Shown here one piece after another: positions 1 to 6,996 of a stretch of 8,622 nucleotides of DNA. Each line of letters starts with the position of its first letter. Within the stretch, counting starts at the first letter, position 1. The stretch spans positions 1 to 8,622 of the forward strand of contig CAILAQ010000136.1 of NCBI GenBank assembly GCA_903832165.1, read 5' to 3'. The DNA is from an uncultured Bacteroidota bacterium. Lineage in GTDB: Bacteria > Bacteroidota > Bacteroidia > Bacteroidales > UBA12481. The notes beneath the pieces are model-generated. The model made no database searches. It was not told the DNA's origin and saw nothing but the letters and a program-made list of their open reading frames with translations. A program made the translations under genes and the position numbers.

Positions 1-1
1 A

Positions 2-85
2 GGCAGTTGGCAGTAGGCAGTAGGCAGTTGGCAGTAGGCAGTAGGCAGTTGGCAGTTGGCAGTTGGCAGTCTTCAGTCGGCAGAA
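2..85. repeat. Heptanucleotide tandem repeat array (GGCAGTN)
   Basis: Ten consecutive 7-bp units of GGCAGT plus T, A or C run from position 2 to 71. Two decayed units (TTCAGTC, GGCAGAA) follow up to 85. The seventh base reads T-A-A-T-A-A-T-T-T-C, so the first units also show a 21-bp higher-order period. The array touches the left window edge and probably continues outside. It has no spacers and no coding signal. Short heptamer arrays of this sort are known in intergenic DNA of several bacterial phyla; assigning this one to a Bacteroidota repeat family is my inference. Confidence 0.9.
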
Positions 86-284
86 TGACCCTCGGAGAGT
101 TGTCATCCCCGTGGAGGCGGAGCCGGAAACGGGGACCCCGTCCCTGACCGCGAAATTCACCTGTCGAATTTTCGCCTTGAGTACCGCACTTCGCAAAAGC
201 GCTCTTCCAGAATGTGTCCTGCCTGGCATTCCTTTTCTGTCATCGTTGCGAAGGCCTGCCATATAAATTATAAAAAGTTAAACT
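86..284. other. GC-rich non-coding leader with nested palindromes, upstream of the sugar kinase
   Basis: No convincing gene lies here; the one open frame (from 63) has no family-like sequence. The stretch is richer in G and C than the genes around it. CCCCGT at 107-112 can pair with ACGGGG at 129-134, and the latter can pair instead with CCCCGT at 136-141, so two hairpins compete. A second imperfect hairpin pairs 150-158 with 166-175 (one bulged T). The last 30 bases before the kinase turn A/T-rich and hold no clear ribosome-binding site. The segment could be a decayed intergenic repeat or a structured leader; the sequence does not decide between them. Confidence 0.5.
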
Positions 285-1205
285 ATGCGTAAAATCTTCG
301 GAATCGGGGAGACAGTACTGGACATCATTTTCAAGGAGGGACAGCCAAAGGCCGCAAAGCCGGGCGGGTCGATGCTGAACGGATTGGTATCGCTGGGCCG
401 CGCGGGACTGCCCGGAATTTTTATCAGCGAATACGCACAGGATGACGTGGGCAATCTCGTTGATGATTTTCTGAAAAGCAATGGGGTCGACACTACCCTG
501 GTGCATCGGTTTCGTGATGGAAAAACCGTGCTGGCCATGGCTTTTCTGGATGAGAAAAATGATGCACATTATACTTTCTACCGTGATTTTCCGAAAGAGA
601 GGCTCAATATCAGAATGCCTGAAATCAGGAAGGATGATATCGTGATGTGCGGATCATTTTTTGCCATAACATCGGAAATCCGGGCAAAGTTCATGGAGTT
701 TATGCAGTGGTCAAAGAAAAATGAGGCATTGATTATTTATGATCCGAATTTCAGAAAATCACATCTGGCAGAGCTGGAAAGACTCCGGCCATATATTCTC
801 GAAAACATGCAGACAGCCGATCTGGTAAGGGGATCTGATGAAGATTTTAAAACTATTTTCGGCACCGGCGATGCCGACGAAACCTATAAAGAAGTGAGCA
901 AATATTGCAGTTGCCTCGTGTATACTGCCAATTCGGATGGGGTATTTGTAAGAACACCATCCGTTTCAAAACATTACCCTGTTGAGCCTATCACGCCGGT
1001 GAGCACGATCGGGGCCGGAGATAATTTCAATGCCGGGATGGTGGCATCGATGTACAGGAATAACATCCTGAAAGATCAGCTGGAGAGCCTCCATGAGAGC
1101 GACTGGTCGGGGATCGTTGCGACGGCGGTGAGCTTTGCTGCTGACGTGTGCATGAGCTACGAGAATTATATCTCGCCGGAATTCGCGAAGAAGATGAAGA
1201 GGTAA
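285..1205 (+). CDS. PfkB/ribokinase-family carbohydrate kinase
   Basis: This 306-residue cytoplasmic kinase should transfer phosphate from ATP to a sugar or sugar acid. The family-defining anion-hole motif GAGD is at residues 243-246 in the context STIGAGDNFNAG, with Asp246 as the expected catalytic base. The N-terminal GIGETVLDII (6-15) and the GG(x)nN element around 27-32 match the substrate-binding part of the fold, and DPNFR (153-157) is the usual central strand motif. Length is normal for the family. The ATG start gives a typical PfkB N-terminus (RKIFGIGE). It is the only + strand gene, converging on the substrate-binding lipoprotein with 71 nt between stop codons and no obvious terminator hairpin. 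Substrate is not readable; fructokinase-like or 2-keto-3-deoxygluconate kinase-like activities are possible. No sugar transporter or pathway gene sits beside it in the window. Confidence 0.9.
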   Translation: MRKIFGIGETVLDIIFKEGQPKAAKPGGSMLNGLVSLGRAGLPGIFISEYAQDDVGNLVDDFLKSNGVDTTLVHRFRDGKTVLAMAFLDEKNDAHYTFYRDFPKERLNIRMPEIRKDDIVMCGSFFAITSEIRAKFMEFMQWSKKNEALIIYDPNFRKSHLAELERLRPYILENMQTADLVRGSDEDFKTIFGTGDADETYKEVSKYCSCLVYTANSDGVFVRTPSVSKHYPVEPITPVSTIGAGDNFNAGMVASMYRNNILKDQLESLHESDWSGIVATAVSFAADVCMSYENYISPEFAKKMKR

Positions 1206-1276
1206 TGAGTAGAGAAGCGGAGGAGCATAGCCGTCGGGCAAAGGGATTTCCACCTCAAGGAGAAGGGCATAAGGAG

Positions 1277-2230
1277 CTATTGAATAATCTTATCGGCCCT
1301 GTCGAGTACCGACTGCGGTATTACCAGGCCAATCGCATCTGCCGTCTTTTTGTTCACGGTCATCTGATATTTTCTGGTTGGTTCGATAGGAGTTTCCGCC
1401 GGTTTTTTCCCTTTCAGGATCTCAACCGCTTTGAGTCCGCTTTGATAACCCCAGTCGCTGTAATTTGATCCGATTCCGATCATGGCCCCTTTTTCCGCCT
1501 GCATGGGATCAGTCACAAATACCGGAATTTTATTTTCCGTAGCAATTTTTACCAGTGCATTAAGTCCCAGATATACGGTATTATCAGCTGCTGCCACCAA
1601 TGCATCGATCTTCTTTCCGACCAGGTATTGAGAGGACTGCAGGATATCATTGGTACTGTTGACAGCGGCATGAATCACTTCGATTCCTCTGGCTGCAAAT
1701 TCCTTGTCGAGCACCCTGGCTGCGTATTCCGCATTTGGCTCAGCATTATTATACGGGAACCCCACCCTTTTCAGTCCTGGTATGCATTCGAACATCAGAT
1801 CGACTATTTCCTTTACCTTCAGCTCATCATAAACTCCGGTGAGGGTGGCCGGCGGATTTTTCAATCCGATCTGGTCCGGGCTGAAAGCAACGGTAAAAAC
1901 AACAGGTATGCCCTTGATCGCAGAAGCCGCGGCATTCATGCAAGGGGTGCTGTTGGTGATGACCATATCAACATTTTGCGACTGGAAAGATTGCAGGATC
2001 ATGTTGATCATTGACAAATCGCTTTGAGCATTCTTTTCGACAATTTTAATATTCTGCCCATCGATAAAGCCACTATCACTGAGCGCTTTATACACACCAT
2101 CTCTGGCGGCATCCAGTACCGGATCCGGGGAAATCTGGACAAATCCGATGGTGATTTTTTTCTCGCCCGGCTGGCAGCCGGATAGCAGCATTAATACAGC
2201 TGCAGCTACAATGGAGAATATACGGGTCAT
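1277..2230 (-). CDS. ABC transporter substrate-binding lipoprotein (ABC_sub_bind/TrpX-like family)
   Basis: This is a 317-residue exported lipoprotein. A hydrophobic signal segment (residues 4-17) ends in the lipobox L16-S17-G18-C19, so Cys19 should be lipid-modified after cleavage. The mature part follows the two-lobe periplasmic binding-protein pattern of the ABC_sub_bind family: KKITIGFVQISPDPVLDAARDG near the start, VDMVITNSTPCMNAA (87-101), IPVVFTVAFSPDQIGL (108-123), DNTVYLGLNALVKIA (216-230) and IPVFVTDPMQAEKGAMIGIGSNYSDWGYQSG (235-265). Some relatives bind tryptophan or tyrosine (TrpX); the ligand here is unknown. Normally a permease and ATPase gene follow, but none is in the window: the next gene is the convergent kinase. 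It may therefore be an orphan receptor. It lies 121 nt downstream of the activating-enzyme gene, with a promoter-like site in that gap, so it may be transcribed alone or with the enzyme pair. Confidence 0.88.
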   Translation of the reverse strand: MTRIFSIVAAAVLMLLSGCQPGEKKITIGFVQISPDPVLDAARDGVYKALSDSGFIDGQNIKIVEKNAQSDLSMINMILQSFQSQNVDMVITNSTPCMNAAASAIKGIPVVFTVAFSPDQIGLKNPPATLTGVYDELKVKEIVDLMFECIPGLKRVGFPYNNAEPNAEYAARVLDKEFAARGIEVIHAAVNSTNDILQSSQYLVGKKIDALVAAADNTVYLGLNALVKIATENKIPVFVTDPMQAEKGAMIGIGSNYSDWGYQSGLKAVEILKGKKPAETPIEPTRKYQMTVNKKTADAIGLVIPQSVLDRADKIIQ

Positions 2231-2290
2231 TCGTTACTAAATTAATTTGTAAGCTTTGCTCATGAGGGGTTCATGGCTGTAAAGTTTCCA

Positions 2291-2323
2291 TAAAGATAAT
2301 AAGAACTGTCCGTTAAATACAAT
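2291..2323 (-). promoter_or_regulatory. Possible Bacteroidota-type promoter for the substrate-binding lipoprotein
   Basis: On the - strand, ATTG (2323-2320) and TATCTTTA (2298-2291) are separated by 21 nt. This resembles the -33 TTTG and -7 TAnnTTTG pair with one mismatch in each box. Transcription would start near 2284, about 54 nt before the ATG. The spacing equals that of the better match at 8022-8054. The mismatches keep confidence low. Confidence 0.28.
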
Positions 2324-2351
2324 CTATTGATCGGAGAATGTACCCTATTGC

Positions 2352-3254
2352 TCAGATAACCTCGCAATTCAGGCCTCCGGAAATAAAGAATTGTCGAAAT
2401 GACTCCAGATCGCCCGATTCGTAATGATTAAGGTTTTGGAGTGTATAATTCAGGCCATGTTCTTCATATTTATCGGCTCCAAGGGAGTGGTAGGGTTCCA
2501 GGTGTAATCGGGTTAATCCATTCTTATTCATTATATTAAGAATGTCATTCAGATTTTCCCAGGTATCGGTAATACCAGAAACCAGCGGAAAGCGGATAAT
2601 TACTTGCGGATGTTCGGCGGCGAGCAGGGCAAGATATTCCAGGATTGGGCCCACGGGTTTTCCGGTATGGAGGAGATGTTTTTCAGGATCGATGATTTTC
2701 AGGTCGAACAGAAACAGGCCGGTAAGTGGAATGGCCTGACGGATATCGGACTCAGCCGCCCAGCCGCAGGTTTCCACGGCGGTGTGAATACCGGCAGACT
2801 GGCATCTTTGGAGCATTTCCAGAAGAAATTTCGGTTGATGGAATGGTTCGCCGCCTGAAAAAGTTACGCCCCCGCCTGAATTCCGATAAAAAGGCATATC
2901 GCGGGAAAGGGTATCCAAGAGGTCGTCTGCACTGATTTCACTGCCCGAAAGGGTTCGGGCACCATAGGGGCATGCGTCGGTGCATGGTTTACCGGGGCAC
3001 TCTTTGCACAGGTCAAAATTATGCCTGAGGGTTCCATCCTGAACTGAGATTGCATGAACGGGGCAAGCAGGCAGGCAACGGTTACAGAGGCGGCACTTAA
3101 AAGGTATATATCTGAGCTGTATCTTTGAGGAGTGGGATTCAGGATTACAGCACCAGTCGCAGCGGAGCGGACAGCCCTTAAGGAATACGAGGGTGCGTAT
3201 CCCCGGACCATCGTGAACGGCATAATGCTGAATCGCAAAAATATTTCCTTTCAC
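2352..3254 (-). CDS. Glycyl radical enzyme activating enzyme (radical SAM)
   Basis: This 300-residue cytoplasmic iron-sulfur protein should cleave S-adenosylmethionine and install the glycyl radical on the enzyme encoded just upstream. The radical-SAM motif C28-x3-C32-x2-C35 lies in GCPLRCDWCCNPES. Two ferredoxin-like [4Fe-4S] sites follow: C54/C57/C60/C64 and C83/C86/C91/C95. This double-cluster insert is usual in activases of non-PFL glycyl radical enzymes and is absent from the short PFL activase. The SAM-binding GGEP is at 134-137 and ETCG at 161-164. Translation starts at GTG (3254-3252), only 4 nt after the TGA of the partner gene, which suggests translational coupling. That start gives the expected family N-terminus (KGNIFAIQHYAVHDGPGIRT). 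No strong ribosome-binding site is seen. Length is normal and nothing is missing. Confidence 0.96.
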   Translation of the reverse strand: MKGNIFAIQHYAVHDGPGIRTLVFLKGCPLRCDWCCNPESHSSKIQLRYIPFKCRLCNRCLPACPVHAISVQDGTLRHNFDLCKECPGKPCTDACPYGARTLSGSEISADDLLDTLSRDMPFYRNSGGGVTFSGGEPFHQPKFLLEMLQRCQSAGIHTAVETCGWAAESDIRQAIPLTGLFLFDLKIIDPEKHLLHTGKPVGPILEYLALLAAEHPQVIIRFPLVSGITDTWENLNDILNIMNKNGLTRLHLEPYHSLGADKYEEHGLNYTLQNLNHYESGDLESFRQFFISGGLNCEVI

Positions 3255-3258
3255 CGGG

Positions 3259-5823
3259 TCAGATCGTATGTTCGGTTCTCCAGATTACCTGGTCCTGCAG
3301 GGCCTTGCTCATTTCCACCCAATAAGCAGAAAAACCGGCAACCCTCACCACCAGGTCGCGATAGTTTTCCGGGTGTTCCTGTGCATCCTTGAGCATACGG
3401 GAATCCACCACATTAAACTGAACGTGGAAGCCGGGTTTTTCAAAATAAGTTTTGATCAGGGCCAGCAGATTCTCAGAGCCACTGTCGCCTTTGAGAGCTG
3501 AAGGGTGGAACTTCAGGTTCAGCAGTCCGCCGCGGATTTGAGTATGATCGACTTTTGATGAGGAGCGAATAACTGCCGTTGGACCACCCAGGTCGGTACC
3601 CGGGAAAGGCGAGGTTACGCCGTCGGCGAGAGGTTCTCCGCTCATGCGGCCATCCGGGAATGCTTCGCAAACCTTACCAAAAGGCACGGGTGTTGAAATT
3701 GCGAGCATGGATGGGTCGTAGGGTTTACCCAGAAAATTATTCTGTCCCCGCACCCAGTTGCAATACTCTTTGAACAGATCGAGAAAGATATCATCAGCAA
3801 AATCATCATCATTACCCCAATGAGGAACGGCCAAAGCTTTTTTTCGAAGCATTTCAAACCCATTCCAATTCTCCTGAACCGCATAAAAAAGTTCGGCGAG
3901 AGAACACGCTTTATCCTCAAAGCAGAGTCTTTTTATCACTGCCAGGGAGTTCGATACATTCACCAGACCGGATGACAGAGTGGTAATTGAGCTGTTGAGT
4001 ACCGCACCTCCGTCGTCCATGCATTTTCCGGAGGCTATGCAGTCGTTGACAAATACTGAGCAGAATATCAATGGTACGGTCTGACGGTGGGCAATCATCA
4101 CTATGTTCCAGTATTGCTGCCAGTTTCGGATTGCCGCATGCATTATATCAAGATAATATAACCTCACATCCTCATAAGTTTTGAGCTCTCTGGCCGGGTA
4201 CATCCGGATACCGGTTTGTGGATCAACTCCCTTATTAATAACCAGATCGATAATTTTCCCATGATTAACAAAACCGGCCTGGACAATTCCGTAGGACATT
4301 CCCTGGAGAGTAGGCTCTGTACAACCGCCGATAGCGCAGTTGCGTCGGATTACCTCAACGGGTAAGCCACTGGTATTAAGCTCATGGGTGACATATGTTT
4401 TCTGGTTGAAAAAAGCAGGATATCCCACCCCGGTTTTCACGCAGGCGGCTGCTTTCATCTGAAATTCATGGCTAAGGTTATCGGACCACCAAACCGACAG
4501 GGTTGGCTGAGTCATCTGCATATTAATCTGAGCCTGCAGTATCGCCAGCGAAAGGTCGTTATCGGCAGGATTACCGTCTCCATCGACCCCGCCTAAAATA
4601 AGGTTCTGGTAAAGATTTCCGTGACCTAGCCCTTGCCAGCTGAGGCTTGCGATGTATTCTATCTGGGTCATTTTTACAAAAAGCTCTTCAAAAAGAGGCA
4701 CTGCTTGATCAATGGTCATATCAGGATCGTTCCTGAAATAGGGGATCAGTACCTGGTCGAGGCGGCCGGGTGAGTATCCCAGGTGGGAGCCTTCGATATG
4801 GCCGAGGAGGTAAGTGAACCAGAATGACTGGAGGGCTTCGCGGAAATTCCGTGGTGCCTCCATCGGTATGCGGCTGCAGGTTGCTGCCATCTGTTCCAGC
4901 TCGGCTTTTCGTACAGGATTTTTTTCAAGGGTGGCCATCCGGCGGGCCTCTGCGGCATAATTCTCAGCAAAGGTGATGGCTCCTTTCAGGGAAATGACTG
5001 CCGATTTCCAGAATTCCAGTCGGGATGCATGAACTTCCGAAACATTACCCGCCGATATTTGACCTTCCGCTATGTTCCCTTTAGATCTGGAAAAATCAGA
5101 ATCTGATCCGGTAAAAACTGAATCCGGACCGGAAGTCTCTGAATTAATTTTTTCCTCAATATCTTTTATGATTGCACGGTAACCTCGTCCGACAGCGGTT
5201 TCATAATCCAGGATCAGGCGGCCCTCGGGACAAGGCTCATGGGGTGCGGTGTATAGGCCGATCTTCCATCCGTTTTCGATAAACTGAGCTTCCGGAAAAT
5301 TCTTTTTCCACAGAAGGTCTCCCTGCTCCATGAAACATTTATCCTCCCAATATTCACAGATTTCCTTGAAGGATTCGAAATCGTCAGTTCCGATGAGGAA
5401 TTTACCGGATATCAGTCGCAGTCCTTTGCCGGCCGCTTCTTTCATGGCTTTGCCGATACCTCCGCCAATGCCCTGGGCGGTATGTTTCGACTGGGCATCC
5501 TGCTCCTCCTTTCGCATTTCCTTGAGGAATGGACTGGCGGCATAGTTGGCATAAGGGATTGCTCCGCGGATAAACCTTGTTTTATTGCCGGCCAGAACAT
5601 CATTTTCATTGATCACCGGTGTCATGTGGCTAAGGGCCCAGGCATGGTCGGTTGCCCGCCTTATGAGAACCTCTGTCCCGCCCGTTTTCCGGTTCGATTC
5701 CGTCAGATATTTGATATATTCGATATCCACCATCAGGGGTGCATCAAGATATCTTGCCTTAAAGAAGGCTGACCGGTTGCAAGAGGGCTTTCCGGTGATT
5801 TCGCGATTGGCTATATGTTCCAT
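3259..5823 (-). CDS. Glycyl radical enzyme (C-x-E lyase/dehydratase/decarboxylase type, substrate unknown)
   Basis: This 854-residue cytoplasmic, oxygen-sensitive enzyme belongs to the pyruvate formate-lyase superfamily. The C-terminal radical loop RVAGFSAYWVEMSKALQDQ carries the radical glycine Gly830. The active-site loop reads RRNCAIGGCTEPTLQG with the thiyl cysteine Cys501 and, two residues on, Glu503, the general base in C-x-E members such as choline lyase, diol dehydratases and arylacetate decarboxylases. True PFL has two adjacent cysteines there, so PFL is excluded. Other landmarks are HIEGSHLGYSPGRLDQ (342-357) and NLILGGVDGDGNPADNDLS (407-425). The EGxHLGYSPGR segment and GNKTRFIRGA (79-88) remind me of the arylacetate decarboxylase/X-succinate synthase branch, but this is memory, not an alignment. 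Residues about 228-262 form a Ser/Gly/Asp-rich insert. The activase gene follows directly. No decarboxylase small subunit, microcompartment shell gene or dedicated aldehyde or alcohol dehydrogenase is present. Confidence 0.93.
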   Translation of the reverse strand: MEHIANREITGKPSCNRSAFFKARYLDAPLMVDIEYIKYLTESNRKTGGTEVLIRRATDHAWALSHMTPVINENDVLAGNKTRFIRGAIPYANYAASPFLKEMRKEEQDAQSKHTAQGIGGGIGKAMKEAAGKGLRLISGKFLIGTDDFESFKEICEYWEDKCFMEQGDLLWKKNFPEAQFIENGWKIGLYTAPHEPCPEGRLILDYETAVGRGYRAIIKDIEEKINSETSGPDSVFTGSDSDFSRSKGNIAEGQISAGNVSEVHASRLEFWKSAVISLKGAITFAENYAAEARRMATLEKNPVRKAELEQMAATCSRIPMEAPRNFREALQSFWFTYLLGHIEGSHLGYSPGRLDQVLIPYFRNDPDMTIDQAVPLFEELFVKMTQIEYIASLSWQGLGHGNLYQNLILGGVDGDGNPADNDLSLAILQAQINMQMTQPTLSVWWSDNLSHEFQMKAAACVKTGVGYPAFFNQKTYVTHELNTSGLPVEVIRRNCAIGGCTEPTLQGMSYGIVQAGFVNHGKIIDLVINKGVDPQTGIRMYPARELKTYEDVRLYYLDIMHAAIRNWQQYWNIVMIAHRQTVPLIFCSVFVNDCIASGKCMDDGGAVLNSSITTLSSGLVNVSNSLAVIKRLCFEDKACSLAELFYAVQENWNGFEMLRKKALAVPHWGNDDDFADDIFLDLFKEYCNWVRGQNNFLGKPYDPSMLAISTPVPFGKVCEAFPDGRMSGEPLADGVTSPFPGTDLGGPTAVIRSSSKVDHTQIRGGLLNLKFHPSALKGDSGSENLLALIKTYFEKPGFHVQFNVVDSRMLKDAQEHPENYRDLVVRVAGFSAYWVEMSKALQDQVIWRTEHTI

Positions 5824-5851
5824 AATAATTGTATGCTTATCCTTGACAATA

Positions 5852-6036
5852 GGGGTGAGACAAAATAGGGCAGAGGGCAGAGGGCAAAAATTAGTCAGAA
5901 GACGGAAGACAAAAGAAATAGGTTAAGTTAAGTACCAGGTTAAAAACCAATCTCCTTGCCACTTACTTACTCCTTGATTCTTAATTCTTTCTACTAATTT
6001 TTGCCCTCTGCCTTCTGCCCTATTTTGTCCCATCCC
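5852..6036. repeat. 44-bp inverted repeat flanking a 97-bp spacer (intergenic, MITE-like)
   Basis: The arm at 5852-5895 and the reverse complement of 5993-6036 agree at 41 of 44 positions. Each arm contains GACAAAATA, a short tract of GGCAGAG-type heptamers (left arm 5868-5888) and GGCAAAAATTAGT at the inner end. The 97-bp spacer has no open frame and includes AGACGGAAGAC (5900-5910), a word also found at 7199-7209. The element fills nearly all the space between the MutS-like ATPase stop codon (6051) and the glycyl radical enzyme start (5823). It could be a non-autonomous mobile element or a long hairpin in RNA. No flanking target duplication is clear. Confidence 0.82.
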
Positions 6037-6050
6037 GTTATTCATAAAAC

Positions 6051-6977
6051 TCATTCATTCAATCCCGGGTTGAAACCCGGGTCTATTAATAATTGCCGGC
6101 TGCCGACTTCTTTAATAATGCCCATTTTCTTCATCAGGAAAGTTGCGTTAAGGTTTTTACTGACTCCGGGGTATAAAAGGTAGTCAAATTTAAGATGATT
6201 TTCGTCGGTAATGACTTCAAAACAACGATTTAACAGGCGGCGGGGGTATTCTTTTTCCAGCTCGCCGAGTTCCACATCGTGAGTGGCCACCAAACCGGAT
6301 GCACCAAGATCTGTGAGACGGCGGATGAGGGCGGCTGAACCGGTGTGTTTATCGCGGGAGTTAGTCCCTTTAAGCATCTCATCTACAATAACAAACAGTT
6401 TTTCTCCTTTTTCAAATCTATTAATAATGAGGCTAAGTTTTTTTATTTCCGCATAAAAATAGGACTCATCATCGCCGAGAGAGTCGTTAGTACGAACACT
6501 GGTATGAACCGATATTGGAACCATTGCAAATCGTTTTGCGCAAACGGGACCGCCGGCCATGGCCAGTATCATGTTAACGCCGACCATCCTTAGCAAGGTA
6601 GATTTTCCGGCCATATTTGCCCCGGTAATCAGATAAATCCGACCGTTCTTATCAAAATCCAGGGAGTTGTCGACCCTTTTAGCGGGATTTATCAGGGGAT
6701 GGCCACCATCGGCAATTTCCATGCTGAATGCTCCGTCGCGTATTTCAGGCCAGGCAAGATCCGGCCGGTTAAATGACAGGCTGGCGAAGGAATTCAGTGT
6801 TTCAAATTCGGCTATTGTGCCGATCCAGGCGATAAAAGCATCGCGATAACTGTGCCTCCATCGTTCCAATCGGATCATCAGGAGGATATCCCAAAGAAAG
6901 AATGAGTTCAGTATAAAGCTTACTATCAAATTTCCGCGGGCTTCGAGTCCCCACAGAATTTCGGTGAGTTTCTTCAT
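6051..6977 (-). CDS. MutS-family ATPase domain, C-terminal half of a frameshifted gene
   Basis: This 308-residue frame encodes the MutS ABC-type ATPase. Walker A is GANMAGKST (119-127), the signature region is SLGDDESYFYAEI (166-178), Walker B is LFVIVDE (194-200) followed by LKGTNSRD, and the H-loop is ATHD (231-234). Relatives in Bacteroidota are roughly 600-residue proteins with an N-terminal membrane part, and that part is encoded immediately upstream in another frame. The coding frame clearly continues upstream of the ATG as GDFQASRI before meeting a stop, so this ATG is probably not the natural start. All ATPase motifs are intact. From residue 291 the tail (VGSRQLLIDPGFNPGLNE) goes past the normal end of the family and is encoded by palindromic repeat DNA. 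The family lacks the mismatch-recognition domain of true MutS, and its role is unknown. Confidence 0.85.
   Translation of the reverse strand: MKKLTEILWGLEARGNLIVSFILNSFFLWDILLMIRLERWRHSYRDAFIAWIGTIAEFETLNSFASLSFNRPDLAWPEIRDGAFSMEIADGGHPLINPAKRVDNSLDFDKNGRIYLITGANMAGKSTLLRMVGVNMILAMAGGPVCAKRFAMVPISVHTSVRTNDSLGDDESYFYAEIKKLSLIINRFEKGEKLFVIVDEMLKGTNSRDKHTGSAALIRRLTDLGASGLVATHDVELGELEKEYPRRLLNRCFEVITDENHLKFDYLLYPGVSKNLNATFLMKKMGIIKEVGSRQLLIDPGFNPGLNE
6064..6081. repeat. CCCGGGTT palindrome inside the end of the MutS-like gene
   Basis: CCCGGGTT (6064-6071) and AACCCGGG (6074-6081) form a perfect 8-bp inverted repeat around two bases. It encodes DPGFNPG in the last residues of the ATPase frame. 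It has no T-run after it on the - strand, so it is not a classic terminator, though it could still stop or protect the transcript. It resembles a dispersed palindromic repeat unit. Confidence 0.75.
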
Positions 6978-6996
6978 TATCCGGCTTGCCTGAAAA

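Noticed and set aside
1..85. CRISPR-like array
   Set aside because: The units are 7 bp, directly adjacent and without spacers, so this is a simple tandem repeat.
63..266. 67-residue open frame on the + strand
   Set aside because: It begins inside the heptamer array and runs through palindromic GC-rich DNA, with no domain and no start signal.
1206..1276. Bidirectional terminator between the convergent genes
   Set aside because: I found no GC-rich stem followed by a T-run on either strand in this 71-nt gap.
1628..2014. 128-residue open frame on the + strand
   Set aside because: It is antisense to the substrate-binding lipoprotein and has no family-like sequence.
2864..3238. 124-residue open frame on the - strand
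   Set aside because: It is another reading frame of the activase gene, whose cluster cysteines and SAM motifs are unmistakable in the true frame.
3259..5823. Pyruvate formate-lyase
   Set aside because: The active-site loop has a single Cys501 followed by Thr-Glu instead of adjacent cysteines, and the activase has the two extra iron-sulfur clusters typical of non-PFL systems.
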